DNA from: an uncultured Burkholderiales bacterium
Lineage (GTDB): Bacteria > Pseudomonadota > Gammaproteobacteria > Burkholderiales > Burkholderiaceae
DNA length: 64,000 nt
NCBI GenBank assembly: GCA_946480465.1
Contig: CAMLJY010000004.1
Location: forward strand, 1 to 64,000
Direction: 5' to 3'
Shown here in pieces: positions 40,735-49,958 of the stretch (position 1 is the stretch's first letter; the number at the start of each line of letters is the position of its first letter). Made by a program: the position numbers and the translations under genes. The notes beneath the pieces are model-generated. The model made no database searches. It was not told where the DNA came from and saw nothing but the letters and a program-made list of their open reading frames with translations.

Positions 40735-41757
40735 TCACAGCGCCAGCTCCCACATCTCGCCGACCAGGTCGTGGCCGAAGCTGCGGTGCGGCTCGGTGCT
40801 GACCAGCTGGTAACCGGCCGTCTTGTAGATCGAGCGGGCCGCCACCAGGTTGCTCTGCGTCCACAGCCGGATGCGGCGGTAGCCGGCCTGCCGCGCGAAG
40901 CGCTCGCATTCGGCCACCAGCCGGGCACCGATGCCGAGGCCGCGCGCACTGGGCTCCACCAGCAGCAGCCGCAGCTGCGCAATGCCCGGCTCCGGCTCGC
41001 CCACGTCATCGCGCCGCGCCTGCACGAGAAAGACGCAGCCCACGTTCTCGCCGGCACCGCTGCTGCCCTTGGGCGCGGGCCGCTCGGCGATCCAGCAGGC
41101 CTCGCGCTGCGGATCGAAGCGCTCGATGAACTGCGCGGCGATGCGCGCGACCAGGGCCTCGAAGCTCAGGTCCCACCGGTACTCGCGGGCGTACAGCGCG
41201 CCGTGGCGGGCGATGACCCAGCCGATGTCGCCCGGGCCGTGCGGCCGCAGCAGATAGGGGGGCCTGTCCGCCGGACGGTCGCCCAGCAAGGCCTCGATGC
41301 GCTGCATCGACTCGACCAGGCATTGGCGATCGGCATCGGCCAGCGGCGCCAGCAGCGCCGCCGTCTGCGCTTGCGATCGCTCGTCCAGCGGCGCAAAGGC
41401 GCGCCGCCCGGCCGCGCTCAGCGACAGCTGCTGCTGCCGCCCGTCGTCCGCCGAGGGTTGGGAGCGCAGCAGCTTGCGGGCTTTCATGGGCTTGAGCAGC
41501 CGGCTTAGGTAGCCGGGGTCCAGGTCCAGCCGGCGTGCGAGATCGGCCGCGCTGATGCCGGGTGCATCAGCCGGCAGGTGGGCCAGCTCCCACAGCACGC
41601 GCGACTCGGCGAGCGAGAAGCGGGTGTCCAGCAACTGCCCGTTCAGCACACCGATGCGCTGCGTGTAGAAGCGGTTGAAGGCGCGCAGCGCGGCGATGCG
41701 CGGCGCGTCTTCCGCGGGCGCGGCCACCCGGGCCGCGGTCTTGGCGGATGTAGGCAT
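40735..41757 (-). CDS. MarR-GNAT fusion regulator/acetyltransferase
   Basis: 340 aa from the ATG at 41757; the open frame extends to 42000 but that part is not conserved. The N-terminal MarR winged helix (about 20-160: [17 protein letters not shown], then [19 protein letters not shown]) is joined to a GNAT domain (about 180-335) with the acetyl-CoA loop [26 protein letters not shown], here in its Q/RxxGxG/A form. Such fusions occur widely in actinobacteria and Burkholderiales. The acetylated substrate is unknown. It is divergent from tolB. Confidence 0.9.
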   Translation of the reverse strand: MPTSAKTAARVAAPAEDAPRIAALRAFNRFYTQRIGVLNGQLLDTRFSLAESRVLWELAHLPADAPGISAADLARRLDLDPGYLSRLLKPMKARKLLRSQPSADDGRQQQLSLSAAGRRAFAPLDERSQAQTAALLAPLADADRQCLVESMQRIEALLGDRPADRPPYLLRPHGPGDIGWVIARHGALYAREYRWDLSFEALVARIAAQFIERFDPQREACWIAERPAPKGSSGAGENVGCVFLVQARRDDVGEPEPGIAQLRLLLVEPSARGLGIGARLVAECERFARQAGYRRIRLWTQSNLVAARSIYKTAGYQLVSTEPHRSFGHDLVGEMWELAL

Positions 41758-42037
41758 CCACGCATTGTCAACAAGATGATTGCCAAAGGCAATGATAGGT
41801 TTCGCGCCTCGTGGGAGCTTCGCGGCCGGCGCCCATCGCTGCGTACCGTCCGCGCGGAGCGGCAGTGCGCAGAGCGCCTCGAGGACTGCGCGCCTGTGCA
41901 CCACGGGGCCATGCCGAGCGTTCGCCTGAAACCACCGGTTGCCGGGCGCGCCGCTCGCCCCCCGGACCCGGGGGTGGCGCTGCCTACAATGCCGCGCCAC
42001 GGAACCTGCGTGGGCCCTGCAGCTCTACAGACCTTCG

Positions 42038-43315
42038 ATGCGAATCCAAAGACGACGACTCAGCGCGGCCCTGGCCGCCGGCCTCGGTTTCGGCCCGGCC
42101 GCCTTCGCCCAGTTCCGTGTCGAAATCGCCGGTGTCGGCGCGACGCAGCTGCCGGTGGCCATCACGCGCTTCCGCGACGAGGACGCAAGCGGCCAGGCGA
42201 TCTCCGCGATCGTGCGCGCCGACCTCGAGCGCAGCGGGCAGTTCCGCTCGGTCGACTCCAGCGGCACGCTCGACGAGCGCAGCGCGCCCGAGTTTTCATC
42301 CTGGCGCGGCCGCGGCGCCGATGCGCTGGCCGCCGGCTCGGTCACCCGGCTGCCCGACGGCCGCTTCGACATCCGCTTCAAGCTCTGGGACGTCGTCAAG
42401 GGCGAGGAAGTGCTGGGCCAGGCCCTGGCGGTGCCCACGGCCGACCTGCGGCTGGCGGCGCACCGCATCGCAGACGCCATCCACGAGAAGCTCACCGGCG
42501 AGCGCGGCGTCAACGCCACCCGCCTGGCCTATGTCACGCGCGCTGCCGGCCGCTACGCGCTGCACGTGACCGATGCCGATGGTGAAGGCGGGCAGGTCGC
42601 GCTGACCAGTCCACATTCCATCATCTCGCCGGCCTGGTCGCCCGACGGCCGGCGCCTGGCCTACGTGTCCTTCGAGAAGGGCAAGGCGGTGGTGATGGTG
42701 CAGGACGTCGCGTCCGGCCAGCGCCGCGCGCTGGCGAGCTACCGCGGCTCGAACAGCGCGCCGGCCTGGTCGCCGGACGGCAAGCGCCTGGCGGTCACCT
42801 TGTCGCGCGACGGCATCTCGCAGCTCTACATGATCGATGCCGATGGCGGCGAGCCGCGCCGCCTGACGAACACCAGCGCCATCGATACCGAGGCGGTGTT
42901 CGCGCCCGATGGCCAGTCGCTGTACTTCGTCAGCGACCGCGGCGGCAGCCCGCAGATCTACCGCATGTCCGCCTCCGGCGGCAGCGCCGACCGTGTCACC
43001 TTCAACGGCAGCTACAACATCAGCCCAGCCATCAGCCCCGATGGGCGCACGCTGGCCTACGTCTCCCGCAGCAACGGCAGTCAGTTCCGCGTGATGACAC
43101 TGGACCTGGGCGGCGGCACCCCGAACGCGGTGACCGACACCGCCGACGACGAGAGCCCGAGCTTTGCGCCCAATGGCCGGCTGCTGATCTACGCCACGCG
43201 CGCCCAGGGGCGCGATCTGTTGATGACCACCACCCTGGATGGCAAGATCAAGACACGCTTGCTGTCCACCGGCGTCGACGTGCGCGAGCCGGCCTGGGGC
43301 CCGTTCACCCGCTGA
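42038..43315 (+). CDS. tolB: Tol-Pal system protein TolB
   Basis: 425 aa. Signal peptide (about 1-26, ending AAFAQ), N-terminal TolB_N domain (FRVEIAGVGATQLPVAITRF) and a C-terminal six-blade beta-propeller with repeated AWSPDGRRLAYVSFE-type strands. It is a periplasmic partner of Pal that couples the Tol motor to the outer membrane. The gene order tolB-pal-cpoB is standard, but tolQ, tolR and tolA are not upstream; a MarR-GNAT gene in opposite orientation is there instead. Confidence 0.97.
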   Translation: MRIQRRRLSAALAAGLGFGPAAFAQFRVEIAGVGATQLPVAITRFRDEDASGQAISAIVRADLERSGQFRSVDSSGTLDERSAPEFSSWRGRGADALAAGSVTRLPDGRFDIRFKLWDVVKGEEVLGQALAVPTADLRLAAHRIADAIHEKLTGERGVNATRLAYVTRAAGRYALHVTDADGEGGQVALTSPHSIISPAWSPDGRRLAYVSFEKGKAVVMVQDVASGQRRALASYRGSNSAPAWSPDGKRLAVTLSRDGISQLYMIDADGGEPRRLTNTSAIDTEAVFAPDGQSLYFVSDRGGSPQIYRMSASGGSADRVTFNGSYNISPAISPDGRTLAYVSRSNGSQFRVMTLDLGGGTPNAVTDTADDESPSFAPNGRLLIYATRAQGRDLLMTTTLDGKIKTRLLSTGVDVREPAWGPFTR

Positions 43316-43367
43316 GCCGCCCGTGTGCCGCCGGCCCCAACTTCACCCTCGACAGAAGGAGCAGTCC

Positions 43368-43916
43368 ATGAAAGAAGTCCTCCGCCTCACCGCGCTCGGT
43401 GGCGTCGTTGCCCTGCTGGCCGCGTGCGGCTCGAACGTCAAGCTCGACGAGACCCCGGTCGAAACGCGCACCGGCAATCCGCCGCCGGTGGACAGCACTG
43501 CCGCGCGGACTCAGCAGCCGGGCAGCGGGGTCGGGTCGTCGACCGTCGCGACGGTGCCTATCGGGGGCGGCAATACCGCGTCGGCCAATCTCGGCCGCGT
43601 CGTCTACTTCGACTACGACAGCTTCGTCGTCAAGGAAGACTTCCGTTCGCTGATCGAGTCGCATGCCAAGGTGCTGGCCGCCAACAAGGGCAAGCGCATG
43701 GTCGTCGAAGGCCACACCGATGAGCGCGGCGGCCGCGAATACAACCTGGCGCTGGGCCAGAAGCGCGCGGAGGCGGTCGCCAAGTCGCTGGCGCTGCTGG
43801 GCGCGAGCGACAGCCAGCTGGAAGCGGTGAGCTTCGGCAAGGAGCGCCCGGTGGCCACCGGCAGCGACGAAAGCGCGTGGGCGAAGAACCGCCGCGCTGA
43901 GCTGAAGGACCGCTGA
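43368..43916 (+). CDS. pal: Peptidoglycan-associated lipoprotein Pal
   Basis: 182 aa. Lipoprotein signal with lipobox LLAAC, a Gly/Ser/Thr-rich linker (about 40-75) and an OmpA-like peptidoglycan-binding domain (VVYFDYDSFVVKEDF, then VVEGHTDERGGREYNLALGQKRA) with the diaminopimelate-binding Asp and Arg. It anchors the outer membrane to peptidoglycan with TolB. GAAGGAG precedes the ATG; 52 bases after tolB and 1 base before cpoB. Confidence 0.97.
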   Translation: MKEVLRLTALGGVVALLAACGSNVKLDETPVETRTGNPPPVDSTAARTQQPGSGVGSSTVATVPIGGGNTASANLGRVVYFDYDSFVVKEDFRSLIESHAKVLAANKGKRMVVEGHTDERGGREYNLALGQKRAEAVAKSLALLGASDSQLEAVSFGKERPVATGSDESAWAKNRRAELKDR

Positions 43917-43917
43917 C

Positions 43918-44748
43918 GTGCACCGATCCGCCGAGGCCGCTGTTCATCCGATCAAGCGGGTTCCGGTGCTGGCGCGCGCCGCCGTGCTGGCACTTGCACT
44001 CGGCTCGCTGGGGCCGGCGCAGGCCGGCCTCTTCGACGATGACGAGGCGCGCAAGGCCATCCTGGACCTGCGCGCCCGCATCACCGCCGGCGACGAGGCG
44101 GCCAAGGTGCGCATCAATGAGTTGGCGGCAGCGCAGGCCCAGACGGCCGAGCAGCTGCAGCAGCTGCGCCGCACGCTGGTCGAGCTGAATGCGTTGATCG
44201 AGTCGCAGCGCGACGAGCTGGCCCGCCTGCGCGGCGCGCAGGAGCAGCTGCTGCGCGACGTCGCCGAACTGCAGCGCAATCAGCGGGAATCGGTCGCCGG
44301 CGTCGAGGAGCGGCTGCGCAAGATCGAGCCGCAGCAGGTCTCCGTGGACGGCAAGGAGTTCCTCGTCGACCCCGAGGAGAAGCGCGCCTACGAAGAATCC
44401 ATCGCGCTGCTGCGCGGTGGCGACTTCGACCGCGCCGCCAGCGCGCTGGGCGCCTTCACCCGGCGCTACCCTGGCAGCGGCTACATCGACACCGCCCGCT
44501 TCTGGCTCGGCAATGCGCTGTACGGCAAGCGCGACTACAAGGACGCGATCGCGACCTTCCGCACGCTCGTCAACAGCGCGCCCGACCACCCGCGTGCTGC
44601 CGAAGCGCTGCTGGCCGTGGCGAACTGCCAGGTCGAGATGAAGGACATCAAGGGCGCGCGGCGCACGCTGGACGACCTGCTGAAGACCTACCCCAAATCC
44701 GAAGCGGCCGCCGCCGGCCGTGAGCGGCTCGGCTCCCTGAAGGGCTGA
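43918..44748 (+). CDS. cpoB: Cell division coordinator CpoB (YbgF)
   Basis: 276 aa from a GTG one base after the pal stop. Signal peptide (about 15-38, ending GPAQAGLF), a trimerising coiled coil (about 45-130) and three C-terminal TPR units (EKRAYEESIALLRGGDFDRA, then AARFW-like DTARFWLGNALYGKRDYKDA). In E. coli CpoB links peptidoglycan synthesis with Tol-driven outer-membrane constriction. It is the last gene of this tol-pal segment. Confidence 0.95.
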   Translation: MHRSAEAAVHPIKRVPVLARAAVLALALGSLGPAQAGLFDDDEARKAILDLRARITAGDEAAKVRINELAAAQAQTAEQLQQLRRTLVELNALIESQRDELARLRGAQEQLLRDVAELQRNQRESVAGVEERLRKIEPQQVSVDGKEFLVDPEEKRAYEESIALLRGGDFDRAASALGAFTRRYPGSGYIDTARFWLGNALYGKRDYKDAIATFRTLVNSAPDHPRAAEALLAVANCQVEMKDIKGARRTLDDLLKTYPKSEAAAAGRERLGSLKG

Positions 44749-44776
44749 GGCCCCCGGTTCCTTTCGCATTGCCCCG

Positions 44777-45892
44777 ATGACCGACGCTGACCTGGCGGCG
44801 CTCGCCACGCGTGTGCTGTTCGCCGCTTTCGGGCTCGGCGTGCTCTTCGGTGCCATCGCGCAGCGCACGCACTTCTGCACCATGGGCGCGGTGGCCGACA
44901 TCGTCAACATCGGCGACTGGTCACGCATGCGCATGTGGGTGCTGGCCATCGCCGTCGCGATGCTGGGCTTCAACGCGATGGTCGCGCTGGGATGGCTGAA
45001 GGCGAGCGACAGCCTCTACGCCGGCAGCTCGCTGCTATGGCTGTCGGCGGTCGTCGGTGGGCTGATGTTCGGCTTCGGCATGGTGCTGGCCTCGGGCTGC
45101 GGCAGCAAGACGCTGGTGCGCATCGGCGGCGGCAATCTGAAGTCGCTGGTGGTGTTCATCGTGCTGGCGCTCGCGGCCTTCGCGACGCTGAAGGGCATCA
45201 CCGCCGTGCTGCGCGTGGCCACCGTCGACAGCGTGAACCTGGCGCTCGACGGTCCGCAGGACCTGCCGTCGATCGCCGCGCGCTACCTGGGTGGCAATGC
45301 CGCGCGCTACGCCGGCATCCTGGGCCTGGCGATCGGTGGTGGGCTGGCCGCCTGGGTGCTGAGCCGGGCCGAGGGGCGCACTCGCGACGTGCTGGCCGGC
45401 GGCATCGGCATCGGCGGCGTGATCGTCGGTGCCTGGTGGGTCTCGGGGCGCCTGGGCTTCGTGCCGGAGCATCCGCAGACGCTGGAGCAGGTGTTCATCG
45501 CGACCAACTCGCAACGCATGGAGGCCTTCAGCTTCGTCGCGCCGCTGGCCTACGGCGTCGACTGGCTGCTGTTCTTCAGCGACAAGAGCAAGCTGCTGAC
45601 ACAAGGCATCGTGGCCGCGGCCGGCGTGGTGGTGGGCAGCGCGTTGGTCGCGCTGCTCGGCCGCAGCTTCCGCTGGGAGGCGTTCCGCGGGGTCGAGGAC
45701 ACCGCAAACCACCTGGTCGGCGCGGTGCTGATGGGCGTCGGCGGGGTCACCGCGCTGGGCTGCACGATCGGCCAGGGACTGTCCGGCGTCTCGACGCTGT
45801 CGATCGGCAGCTTCATCGCGCTGGCATCCATCCTGAGCGGCGCGGTGCTGGCGCTGAAGTGGCAGGCATGGCGCATGGAACGGCAGGCTTGA
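44777..45892 (+). CDS. YeeE/YedE (TsuA-type) thiosulfate/sulfur transporter
   Basis: 371 aa membrane protein with about nine hydrophobic segments. The three conserved cysteine motifs of TsuA are present: AQRTHFCTMGA, VLASGCGSKTLVR and ALGCTIGQGLSG, which pass thiosulfate through the membrane in the crystallised homologue. No adjacent tusA/tsuB gene is visible, so the sulfur species carried is uncertain. The 3' end overlaps the tcdA start by up to 25 bases. Confidence 0.92.
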   Translation: MTDADLAALATRVLFAAFGLGVLFGAIAQRTHFCTMGAVADIVNIGDWSRMRMWVLAIAVAMLGFNAMVALGWLKASDSLYAGSSLLWLSAVVGGLMFGFGMVLASGCGSKTLVRIGGGNLKSLVVFIVLALAAFATLKGITAVLRVATVDSVNLALDGPQDLPSIAARYLGGNAARYAGILGLAIGGGLAAWVLSRAEGRTRDVLAGGIGIGGVIVGAWWVSGRLGFVPEHPQTLEQVFIATNSQRMEAFSFVAPLAYGVDWLLFFSDKSKLLTQGIVAAAGVVVGSALVALLGRSFRWEAFRGVEDTANHLVGAVLMGVGGVTALGCTIGQGLSGVSTLSIGSFIALASILSGAVLALKWQAWRMERQA

Positions 45893-46656
45893 GCCCGCTG
45901 CCAGCCATCGACGACGCCGACCTGGAGCGCCGCTTCGGCGGCCTGCGCCGCCTGTACGGCGATGCCGGCTATGCCCGCGTGCGCGCGGCGCGCATCGCGG
46001 TCGTCGGGCTGGGCGGCGTCGGCTCGTGGGCGGTCGAGGCCCTGGCGCGCAGCGGCGTCGCGTCCCTGGTGCTGATCGACTTCGACCAGGTCGCGGAGTC
46101 CAACATCAACCGCCAGGTGCAGGCGCTCGGCAGCACGGTGGGGCAGGCCAAGGTCGATGCCTTGCGCGCACGCGTGGCCGACATTCACCCGGGCTGCATG
46201 GTGCACGGCGTCGAGGAGTTCGCGAACGCGCAGAACTGGCCGGGCCTGCTGCCCGAGCCGGTCGATGGCGTGATAGATGCCTGCGACCAGGGCCACGCGA
46301 AGCTGGCGCTGGCGGGATGGGCGCTGGCCCGGCGCGAAGTGGCCTTCGTAAGCGCGGGCGCCGCGGGCGGCAAACAGGCGGCGCAACTCGTGGAAGTGGC
46401 TGACTTGTCGGAAACCACGCACGATCCGCTGCTCGCATCGCTGCGGCAGCGCCTGCGCAAGCAGGGTGCGCGCCGGGAAGGGCGCATCGGCCTGCGTTGC
46501 GTGTTCTCGCGCGAGAGCGTCAGCGCCCCGGCGGGCGCTTGCGATGTCGATGGCAGTCTGAATTGCCACGGCTACGGATCGAGCGTGATGGTCACGGCGA
46601 CCTTCGGACTCGTGGCTGCCGGAGAAATGTTGCGGCAGTGCATGGCCCGGGCTTGA
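45868..46656 (+). CDS. tcdA: tRNA cyclic-t6A37 synthase TcdA (CsdL)
   Basis: 262 aa from the ATG at 45868, inside the end of the transporter gene; a TTG at 45889 is the alternative. E1-like ThiF fold with VVGLGGVGSWAVEALARSGV, then VLIDFDQVAESNINRQVQAL. TcdA dehydrates t6A at position 37 of ANN-decoding tRNAs, including tRNA-Lys. Strikingly, two tRNA-Lys genes lie immediately downstream. The C-terminal GSLNCHGYGSSVMVTATFGL is typical of the family. Confidence 0.92.
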   Translation: MAHGTAGLSPLPAIDDADLERRFGGLRRLYGDAGYARVRAARIAVVGLGGVGSWAVEALARSGVASLVLIDFDQVAESNINRQVQALGSTVGQAKVDALRARVADIHPGCMVHGVEEFANAQNWPGLLPEPVDGVIDACDQGHAKLALAGWALARREVAFVSAGAAGGKQAAQLVEVADLSETTHDPLLASLRQRLRKQGARREGRIGLRCVFSRESVSAPAGACDVDGSLNCHGYGSSVMVTATFGLVAAGEMLRQCMARA

Positions 46657-46680
46657 TGCCCAAAAAACCCATGCTAGAAT
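46653..46680 (+). promoter_or_regulatory. Sigma-70 promoter of the tRNA-Lys pair
   Basis: TTGATG (-35), a 16-base spacer and TAGAAT (-10), followed by a G+C-rich discriminator (GCGTGC) typical of stringently controlled stable-RNA promoters. The -35 element overlaps the end of tcdA. Confidence 0.7.
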
Positions 46681-46728
46681 GGCGTGCTCTACCGCTAACG
46701 AAGCAAACGCCAGTCAGCGGGATCGCCA

Positions 46729-46804
46729 GGGTTGTTAGCTCAGTCGGTAGAGCAGCGGACTTTTAATCCGTTGGTCGCAGGTTCGAATCCTGCACAACCC
46801 ACCA
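46729..46804 (+). tRNA. tRNA-Lys(TTT)
   Basis: 76 bases with encoded CCA. Acceptor GGGTTGT/ACAACCC, D-arm GCTC-AGTCGGTA-GAGC, anticodon loop CTTTTAA giving anticodon TTT, T-loop TTCGAAT. Confidence 0.97.
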
Positions 46805-46823
46805 GCGCAAGCTGGACAGTTTC

Positions 46824-46899
46824 GGGCTCTTAGCTCAGTTGGTAGAGCAGCGGACTCTTAATCCGTTGGTCGTAGGTTCGAATCCTACAGGGCCCACCA
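46824..46899 (+). tRNA. tRNA-Lys(CTT)
   Basis: 76 bases with encoded CCA, 19 bases after the first tRNA. Acceptor GGGCTCT/AGGGCCC, anticodon loop CTCTTAA giving anticodon CTT. D-arm and anticodon stem are nearly identical to the TTT gene, suggesting origin by tandem duplication. Confidence 0.97.
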
Positions 46900-46916
46900 A
46901 AAAAGCTAGCAAAATC

Positions 46917-46951
46917 AGGCACTTGGCGTCGAAAGCGCTAAGTGCCTTTTT
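46917..46951 (+). terminator. Rho-independent terminator after the tRNA-Lys genes
   Basis: AGGCACTT pairs with AAGTGCCT, with extra GCG/CGC pairing inside, followed by TTTTT. It lies 18 bases after the second tRNA. Confidence 0.88.
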
Positions 46952-47072
46952 GCATTTGGCTTCGGATATTCCCACCGTGGGAATATCCGGCGTGCGGAGC
47001 GCACGGCGTTTCGCCATCTTCGAGCGTTCGTATACCCGCGCCGTCGCCGATGGTGAAGCACCGCGCCTCGTT

Positions 47073-48044
47073 TCAAGGTCCCCGGTCCGGCTGGACCGAC
47101 GCCGCGTCCGGGTCCGGGCCGGCGGGCGGCAGCGGCGCTTCCCTGCCGCGCTCCCGGTCGCGCTGCGCCAGCTCGGCATTGACCTCGGCGCCCAGCAGGA
47201 TGGCGTACGCCGACAGCAGGAACCACATCAGCAGCACGACGGGCGCGCCGATGGAGCCATAGGTCGCGTCGTAGTTGGCGAAATGCCGCACGTAGACCGA
47301 GAAGGCGGCCGAGCCGGCCAGCCACAGCACGATGGCCAGTGCCGCGCCGCGGTCGCGCCATGACCAGGGGGCGCCGCGACGGTCGGGGCCGAAGCGGTAC
47401 AGCACCAGCAGCCCCAGCCAGACCACGGCCGCGATGATGGGCCAGCGGGCGTACGCGGCCACGCCGCGCAGCAGCGGCGCGAGGTGCAGGAATTCGAGCA
47501 GCGCCGGCAGCACGACGACGCCGGCGATGGCCAGGATGCCGCCGCCGATGGCGCCCAAAGTGAGCAGCAGCGCCAGCGCGGTGCGGTGCATGAACCCGCG
47601 CTGCTCGCGCACGTCATAGGCCACGTTCAGCGCTTGCATCAGCGCGCGCACGCCGGCCGAGGCACTGAACCAGGTCACCGCCAGCGCCACGGCGGCACCC
47701 AGGCCCAGCGCATCGGCATTGGCGCGGGACAGTTCGTCGAGCTTGGCCAGCAGCGGCTCCAGCGCGTCGGCGGGCAGCACGCCGGCCAGCGCCGAGATCT
47801 GCGCGCCGACCTGCGCTGGATCGAGCAGCAGGCCATAGATCGCCACCAGCGCGGCCAGGGCGGGGAAGACCGCGAGCATGCCGTAGAACGCGACGCCGGC
47901 GGCCACGATGCTGAGGTGGTCCTCGTCGATGCGCGCGCTGATGGCCTTCAGGAAGGACCAGTGGCGGCCGAAAGCCTGGCGCCGGGCCGCCAGCCCGGCC
48001 AAGCCGCCCGCCGGGCCGTGGCGGTAGGGGCCGGCCCAGTTCAT
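47073..48044 (-). CDS. YihY/BrkB-family inner-membrane protein
   Basis: 323 aa from the ATG at 48044. Six hydrophobic segments; ARIDEDHLSIVAAGVAFYGMLAVFPALAALVAIYG and YGSIGAPVVLLMWFLLSAYAILLGAEVNAEL are the conserved YihY ends. A Pro/Asp-rich tail follows. Once annotated as ribonuclease BN in error, the family's real role is unknown, possibly envelope integrity. Its start overlaps the SDR stop (ATGA), so the two are translationally coupled. Confidence 0.92.
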   Translation of the reverse strand: MNWAGPYRHGPAGGLAGLAARRQAFGRHWSFLKAISARIDEDHLSIVAAGVAFYGMLAVFPALAALVAIYGLLLDPAQVGAQISALAGVLPADALEPLLAKLDELSRANADALGLGAAVALAVTWFSASAGVRALMQALNVAYDVREQRGFMHRTALALLLTLGAIGGGILAIAGVVVLPALLEFLHLAPLLRGVAAYARWPIIAAVVWLGLLVLYRFGPDRRGAPWSWRDRGAALAIVLWLAGSAAFSVYVRHFANYDATYGSIGAPVVLLMWFLLSAYAILLGAEVNAELAQRDRERGREAPLPPAGPDPDAASVQPDRGP

Positions 48045-49045
48045 GGCGCGGCCATCCAGAAGGCCCCCCAGGCCGCCAGCAGCGCCGCGGCCGCGACCGC
48101 GGCCCGGTGGGTGGCGAACCAGAACTGCGCGCTGCGGGTGCGGGCCTGCTGGTCGAAGCGGCCGTGCGCGCCGTGGTCGCCGGGCACGGGCGCCCACAGG
48201 TTGTCGCGGCGGTCCGGTGCCGGCGGCTCCTCGGACTGCTGGCCTGCCACGGCCCGCACACCGAGCAGGCGGTCCAGGAAGCCGGGCATCACGCGCGTGC
48301 CCAGGATGGCCTGCACCGCGGGCCAGCCCACCCACAGCTCGCGCCGGGCGTGCGTGGCGGCCCAGTACACCGCGCGCGCGGCGATCTCGGGCTGGAAGAT
48401 CTTGCCCATCGGCTGCGGTCGCCCGGGCATGCGGGTGCGGCCCCACTCGAACTGCGGTGTGTTGAAGGCGGCCAGCTGCACCATGGTCACGCGCACGCGG
48501 CTGGCCTCATGGACCAGCTCGCAGCGCAGCGCATCGGTGAAGCCGCGCACGGCCGCCTTGGCGGCGCAGTACGGCGCCTGCAGCGGAATGGAGCGGTAGG
48601 CCAGCGCGGAACCCACCTGCACGATGGTGCCGGCGTCGCGCGGCTTCATGCGGCGCAGCGCGGCCCGGGTGCCCCATACGGTGCCGAGGTAGGTGACCTC
48701 GGTGGCGCGCACGAAGTCGTCGTGCGGGATGTCGTCCAGGCGCGCGAAGATGGTCGCCATCGCGTTGTTCACCCACACGTCGATGCGGCCCCACTGCCGT
48801 TCGACCTGCTCGGCGGCCGCCTCCACCTGCGCCGCCTCGGCCACGTCCGCGCACAGCACCAGCGCCTCGCCGCCCAGGCGCTCGACGTCGGCCCGGGCCC
48901 CCTCCAGCCCGTCGCGCCCGCGCGCGAGCAGGCCGACCCGCCAGCCGTGCCGCGCGAACTCCCGCGCCACCGCGCGGCCGATGCCGGCTGAAGCGCCGGT
49001 GATCACCGCGACAGGGGCGTCCAGGGGGTGGTCGGGAGGGGCCAT
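48041..49045 (-). CDS. SDR-family oxidoreductase with C-terminal membrane segment
   Basis: 334 aa from the ATG at 49045. Rossmann start VITGASAGIGRAVAREFARHG, NNAMATI, catalytic Ser in VGSALAY and YxxxK in APYCAAKAAVRG: a DHRS7-like short-chain dehydrogenase. A C-terminal hydrophobic helix (AAVAAAALLAAWGAFWM) would anchor it. A sigma-54-like site (49079-49093) lies with its -12 GC 35 bases before the ATG. The yihY gene overlaps its end. The substrate is unknown; lipid or retinoid-like ketones are usual for this branch. Confidence 0.9.
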   Translation of the reverse strand: MAPPDHPLDAPVAVITGASAGIGRAVAREFARHGWRVGLLARGRDGLEGARADVERLGGEALVLCADVAEAAQVEAAAEQVERQWGRIDVWVNNAMATIFARLDDIPHDDFVRATEVTYLGTVWGTRAALRRMKPRDAGTIVQVGSALAYRSIPLQAPYCAAKAAVRGFTDALRCELVHEASRVRVTMVQLAAFNTPQFEWGRTRMPGRPQPMGKIFQPEIAARAVYWAATHARRELWVGWPAVQAILGTRVMPGFLDRLLGVRAVAGQQSEEPPAPDRRDNLWAPVPGDHGAHGRFDQQARTRSAQFWFATHRAAVAAAALLAAWGAFWMAAP

Positions 49046-49078
49046 GGGGCTTGCTGTGGCTGTCGTCGGCGCATCCCC

Positions 49079-49093
49079 GGCAAGGACCGCGCC
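49079..49093 (-). promoter_or_regulatory. Sigma-54-like promoter, SDR-yihY unit
   Basis: On the minus strand GGCGCGGTCCTTGCC: GG-N10-GC with TTGC. The -12 GC ends 35 bases before the SDR ATG, the same spacing as three other sites in this island. Confidence 0.5.
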
Positions 49094-49190
49094 CGGCCGC
49101 CGGTGCAGGCGGCGCCACCGCCATGGCGGTGCGGTGGCGGCGCGGCGAGACCGCCAGCCCTTGCAGGCCATGGCTTCGGCCCTCTTGGCT

Positions 49191-49958
49191 TCAGCCCTCC
49201 CGGGCCGGGCGCTGGCTGGCGGTGAGGCCGCCCAGCAGGTCGATCGGCAGCGGCAGCACGAAGGTGGAGGCGCGGTCACCGGCCACCTGCGTCATGGTCT
49301 GCAGGTAGCGCAGCTGCATCGCGCCCGGTTCCCGTGCGAGCAGCGCGGCGGCCTCGGTCAGTGCGGCGGCGGCCTGGCGCTCGCCCTCGGCGTGGATCAC
49401 CTTGGCGCGGCGTTCGCGCTCGGCCTCGGCCTGGCGGGCGATGGCGCGCACCATCGACTCGTCCAGGTCCACGTGCTTGATCTCCACCTGCGTGACCTTC
49501 ACGCCCCAGGGGTCGGTCTGCTCGTCGAGGATGCGCTGGATGTCGGTGTTCAGGCGCTCGCGCTCGGCGAGCATCTCGTCCAGCTCGTGCTTGCCCAGCA
49601 CCACGCGCAGCGTGGTCTGCGCCAGCTGGCTGGTGGCGGTCAGGAAGTCCTCCACCTGGATGATGGCCTTCTGCGCATCGACGACGCGGAAGAACAGCAC
49701 CGCGTTGACGCGCACCGAGACGTTGTCGCGCGAGATCACGTCCTGCGGCGGCACGTCGAAGGTCACCGTGCGCAGGTCCACCCGCACCATCTGCTGCAGC
49801 GCCGGGATCACGACCACGAGGCCCGGGCCCTTCACCTTCCAGAAGCGGCCGAGCTGGAACACCACGCCGCGCTCGTACTCGCGCAGGATGCGCAACGAGG
49901 CGATAACTAGAAAAAGGAGCGGCAGCAGCAGCGTGCCGAGGGCGAGGTCGAACATCAT
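49191..49958 (-). CDS. SPFH/band-7 slipin (stomatin-like)
   Basis: 255 aa. An N-terminal membrane hairpin ([19 protein letters not shown]) is followed by the SPFH domain ([21 protein letters not shown]) and a coiled-coil tail. It is the standard partner of NfeD-type membrane proteases: the protease cleaves the stomatin C-terminus. Its start overlaps the nfeD stop (ATGA) on the same strand. It is probably a membrane-microdomain or stress scaffold. Confidence 0.94.
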   Translation of the reverse strand: MMFDLALGTLLLPLLFLVIASLRILREYERGVVFQLGRFWKVKGPGLVVVIPALQQMVRVDLRTVTFDVPPQDVISRDNVSVRVNAVLFFRVVDAQKAIIQVEDFLTATSQLAQTTLRVVLGKHELDEMLAERERLNTDIQRILDEQTDPWGVKVTQVEIKHVDLDESMVRAIARQAEAERERRAKVIHAEGERQAAAALTEAAALLAREPGAMQLRYLQTMTQVAGDRASTFVLPLPIDLLGGLTASQRPAREG

